Shown piece after piece: positions 5,490-7,621 of a stretch of 7,621 nt of DNA. The stretch lies in NCBI GenBank assembly GCA_949286445.1, contig CASECL010000117.1:1-7621 (forward strand). The letters are read 5' to 3'. The notes below the pieces were generated by a model that made no database searches, was not told the DNA's origin, and saw nothing but the letters and a program-made list of their open reading frames with translations. Numbering within the stretch: position 1 is the first letter of the stretch; each line of letters begins with the position of its first letter. The stretch is from an uncultured bacterium. GTDB taxonomy: Bacteria > Verrucomicrobiota > Lentisphaeria > Victivallales > Victivallaceae. The translations under genes were made by a program, and so were the position numbers.

Positions 5490-6038
5490 TCAGCTCTTTT
5501 TGTCCCGGCAATAGCAGTTGCCGCCCACTGTGTCAATTGCCACTACCAGCGGCATATCCTTTACCTCCAGCCGCCGTATGGCTTCCGCACCGAGATCAGG
5601 GAATGCAATTTCGTCACATTTGGTAATGTGTTTGGCGATCAATGCCGCCGCGCCACCGGTAGCGGCAAAATAAACACAGCCGTATTTTTTCATGGCTTCA
5701 ACGACTTTTTCATTGCGTTCGCCTTTGCCGATCATGCCGCGCAGTCCGCATTCAGCGATCAGCCGGGGAGAATAAGCATCCATTCTCCCGCTGGTGGTAG
5801 GGCCGGCACTGCCGATTACCTGACCCGGCTTGGCAGGGCAGGGGCCGACAAAGTAAATCGCCTGATCCCGGATCGGCAGGGGGAGTTCTTCTCCGGCGTC
5901 AAGCATGGAGCAAAGCCTTTTGTGCGCGGCATCCCGGGCAGTATAGATAATCCCGGACAGCAGGACTTTTTCTCCCGCCCGGAGCGACCGGGCGGTCGTC
6001 TCGTCCATCGGAAACGCAATTTTTTTGCCTTCAATCAT
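5490..6038 (-). CDS. Class I (Fe-S) fumarase/tartrate dehydratase beta-type subunit
   Basis: A 182-residue protein matching the C-terminal (beta) domain of iron-sulfur fumarate hydratases and L-tartrate dehydratases: GIIYTARDAAHKRL (29-42), GPTTSGRMD (79-87), GMIGKG (101-106), then a C-terminal region with FPDLGAEAIRRLEV and VVAIDTVGGN. Fumarase interconverts L-malate and fumarate in the cytoplasm. The cluster-binding cysteines lie on the alpha part, which is not adjacent here, so this subunit needs a partner encoded elsewhere. Substrate (fumarate/malate or tartrate) cannot be fixed from the beta part alone. The ATG at 6038 has GAGG (6048-6045) six bases upstream and starts 14 bases after the pcnB stop, so the two are almost surely co-transcribed. 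Confidence 0.9.
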   Translation of the reverse strand: MIEGKKIAFPMDETTARSLRAGEKVLLSGIIYTARDAAHKRLCSMLDAGEELPLPIRDQAIYFVGPCPAKPGQVIGSAGPTTSGRMDAYSPRLIAECGLRGMIGKGERNEKVVEAMKKYGCVYFAATGGAAALIAKHITKCDEIAFPDLGAEAIRRLEVKDMPLVVAIDTVGGNCYCRDKKS

Positions 6039-6052
6039 TTTTTGCCTCAGTT

Positions 6053-7300
6053 TTATTCTTCAGAATCAATGAAACGAAGATCGTTTTCATGGATATTTTT
6101 TTCTAATTTTTCCCGGGTGTCCTGTTTTCCGGCATCTCCCCGTTTATTTTTATTGCCGCGGGAGCGTTTTCTGCTTTTTACCGGTCTGCGGTTTTTCCCG
6201 TTGCGCGGATTACCCGGCGGCCATACTGCGGCCGGATCAAAATCCAGTTCACCCAGCGCGTGCCGGATGAGGAGAAGTTCACGGGCGTGGGCATAGCCTG
6301 GGGAATCAATTAAGCTCCGGTCAATTTCCGGAGCGGTCATAAGCATTTGCAGTTTCAATACCCGTTCTGCGGCTTCTGACACCCGGTTTACCAGCGAAAG
6401 CGGCCGGAAAATTTTCCCCAGTACATTGCGAATGCCGATTTTGCTCCACTCCCGGATAAACGGCAGCGCAATGACGGCGGTGGCCAGAGACATGCTGTTG
6501 CGGTAAAGTTTTTCATCCACCCGGTAATTGCGTTCCGTCAGAAGCTCCAGCATTCTCACGGCTTCTTCCGAGCCCCATCTGGAATCGATTTCCGGGAGAA
6601 AATAGGTCAGAAAACCGTAATCATGAAACACTCTGAAGTGTTTGTCCCCGTAAATGGAAAGCAAAATTTTTTCCAGCTCCAGCGACAGCCGTGACGGCGA
6701 AGCCTGTTTAATCAGCGGCAGTGAACGGAATAAGGCGTTTTCCGTGTCCGAATCCAGATAGAAATCGTATTGCCCCACCAGTTTCAATGCCCGGAGCATC
6801 CGCACCGGATCTTCTGCGAAGCGTTCCGCCGGATTTCCGATTGCCCGTACTACGCCTTTTTCAATATCCTCCATTCCTTTGCCGGTAAAATCAATGATCT
6901 CCTCCGTCATCGGGTCGTAAAAAAGCGCGTTCACGGTGAAATCCCGCCGGAAAGCATCTTCTTCCGCGGAGCCGTAACAGTTATCATCAGTCACCAGTGC
7001 CATTTTGCTGTCTTTATCCGGTTTTCCCCGGAACGTGCTTATCTCCAGAATGTCGCCATGGTGAAAGAGATGAAGCAGACGGAATCTTTTGCCTATAATC
7101 CGGGAGCGTTTTCTCCCGAACACACTCCGGGCCTCCTCCGGAGTGGCGGAGGTGGAAATGTCGTAATCCTTTGGCGTCCGGCCGAGGAGATGATCCCGTA
7201 CGGCTCCGCCCACAATATATGCTTCAAAGCCGGCATCATGGAGTTCGAGGATAACATCGCAGATATCCATCTCCACCGGCAGAAAATGTTTTATGCGCAT
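6053..7300 (-). CDS. pcnB: Poly(A) polymerase I / tRNA nucleotidyltransferase family protein
   Basis: A 415-residue class II nucleotidyltransferase. VGGAVRDHLLG (30-40) and DYD (45-47, catalytic metal carboxylates) form the active-site head; EISTFRG (85-91) brings the third carboxylate; RRDFTVNALFYD (117-128) and EDPVRMLRALKL are the following family motifs. RIIGKRFRLLHL (66-77) fits the signature that separates bacterial poly(A) polymerases from CCA-adding enzymes, and the very basic tail (about 360-390, with SRKRSRGNKNKRG) also recalls PcnB. It would add A-tails to RNA 3' ends, promoting decay. A CCA-adding role is the alternative. The ATG at 7300 is chosen because it fits the family N-terminus and lies 19 bases after the nadB stop, but no good ribosome site precedes it; ATG 7354 inside nadB is in frame. 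Confidence 0.85.
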   Translation of the reverse strand: MRIKHFLPVEMDICDVILELHDAGFEAYIVGGAVRDHLLGRTPKDYDISTSATPEEARSVFGRKRSRIIGKRFRLLHLFHHGDILEISTFRGKPDKDSKMALVTDDNCYGSAEEDAFRRDFTVNALFYDPMTEEIIDFTGKGMEDIEKGVVRAIGNPAERFAEDPVRMLRALKLVGQYDFYLDSDTENALFRSLPLIKQASPSRLSLELEKILLSIYGDKHFRVFHDYGFLTYFLPEIDSRWGSEEAVRMLELLTERNYRVDEKLYRNSMSLATAVIALPFIREWSKIGIRNVLGKIFRPLSLVNRVSEAAERVLKLQMLMTAPEIDRSLIDSPGYAHARELLLIRHALGELDFDPAAVWPPGNPRNGKNRRPVKSRKRSRGNKNKRGDAGKQDTREKLEKNIHENDLRFIDSEE

Positions 7301-7319
7301 GGTGTTAAAAAAGTTTTTC

Positions 7320-7621
7320 TCAGTGCATAGCTCTCTGGATAATGGTATCCACATGAGCCAGGCTTTCGTCGGCATAAGGATAATCAGCGTTGTAATGCAA
7401 TCCGCGGCTTTCCTTGCGGGACAGCGAGCTGTCGATGATCAGTTCTGCCACTGTGGCGATATTCCGCAGTTCAAGCAGATCGCTGGTAACGACGAAATCC
7501 CAGTAATATTTTTCTATTTCCCGCCGCAGCAGACGGATACGTTCCTTGGCGCGTTCCAGACGTTTGGTGGTGCGGTAAATGCCCACATAATCCCACATGA
7601 AACGCCGTATTTCCTCCCAGG
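7320..7621 (-). CDS. nadB: L-aspartate oxidase, C-terminal part (5' part beyond window)
   Basis: The frame is open through the right window edge; about 100 C-terminal residues are visible. EEIRRFMWDYVGIYRT, RLERAKERI, LLELRNIATVAELII and RKESRGLHYNADYP match the helical C-terminal domain of L-aspartate oxidase, where the Arg of the ESRG motif belongs to the active site region in the succinate dehydrogenase/fumarate reductase flavoprotein group. NadB oxidises L-aspartate to iminoaspartate, the first step of NAD synthesis, using oxygen or, without oxygen, fumarate as acceptor. The flavin-binding N-terminal part is outside the window. Stop TGA at 7322-7320; pcnB begins 19 bases later, so nadB is the upstream gene of this group in the window. 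Confidence 0.9.
   Translation of the reverse strand, partial: WEEIRRFMWDYVGIYRTTKRLERAKERIRLLRREIEKYYWDFVVTSDLLELRNIATVAELIIDSSLSRKESRGLHYNADYPYADESLAHVDTIIQRAMH

Noticed and set aside
5469..6296. Plus-strand 275-codon ORF opposite fumarase and pcnB
   Set aside because: It is antisense to two genes with clear family motifs; the long frame reflects codon bias of the real strand.
6770..7330. Plus-strand 186-codon ORF opposite pcnB
   Set aside because: It lies wholly antisense to the conserved catalytic region of pcnB, with no independent evidence.

Overview
The window reads as ordinary chromosome of a Gram-negative-type, probably anaerobic or facultative bacterium of about 50% GC. A Lentisphaerota/Verrucomicrobiota-like host is a weak guess, based on the overall gene mix and on the low-complexity secreted Ala/Lys/Glu-rich proteins. 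No tRNA, rRNA, CRISPR, insertion sequence or phage gene is visible.

Left part, plus strand (1-2871): a tandem family of three paralogous small secreted proteins. The first is cut by the left window edge; the other two are each exactly 195 residues with signal peptides of identical predicted length. Copies 1 and 3 are followed by closely similar terminator hairpins. After copy 3 comes a polysaccharide-deacetylase (NodB/CE4-fold) gene whose ribosome-binding site lies only 13 bases after the T-run of copy 3's terminator. A bidirectional terminator at about 2977-3003 separates this block from the convergent minus-strand genes.

Middle, minus strand (3039-4731): a TrpB-like (TrpB2-type) pyridoxal-phosphate enzyme preceded by a 288-base leader with every element of a ribosome-mediated tryptophan attenuator: a strong sigma70-type promoter, a 20-codon leader ORF containing Trp-Arg-Cys-Trp, an 11-bp antiterminator whose first arm contains the leader stop codon, and a mutually exclusive 10-bp terminator followed by eight T. 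The predicted transcription start is the A of the leader ATG, so the leader peptide appears leaderless. A second terminator-like hairpin follows directly. This is the most interesting part of the window. It implies that this TrpB2 enzyme is controlled by charged tRNA-Trp, hence probably serves tryptophan biosynthesis.

Right part, minus strand (4789-7621): an apparent operon, in transcription order nadB (C-terminal part only), pcnB-type poly(A) polymerase, class I fumarase beta-type subunit without its alpha partner next door, a 170-190-base spacer holding an unassigned open frame, and a conserved 168-residue protein of unknown function. Gaps in the first part are 19 and 14 bases. NadB can use fumarate as electron acceptor in anaerobes, so a fumarase subunit beside it makes metabolic sense, though that link is inference.
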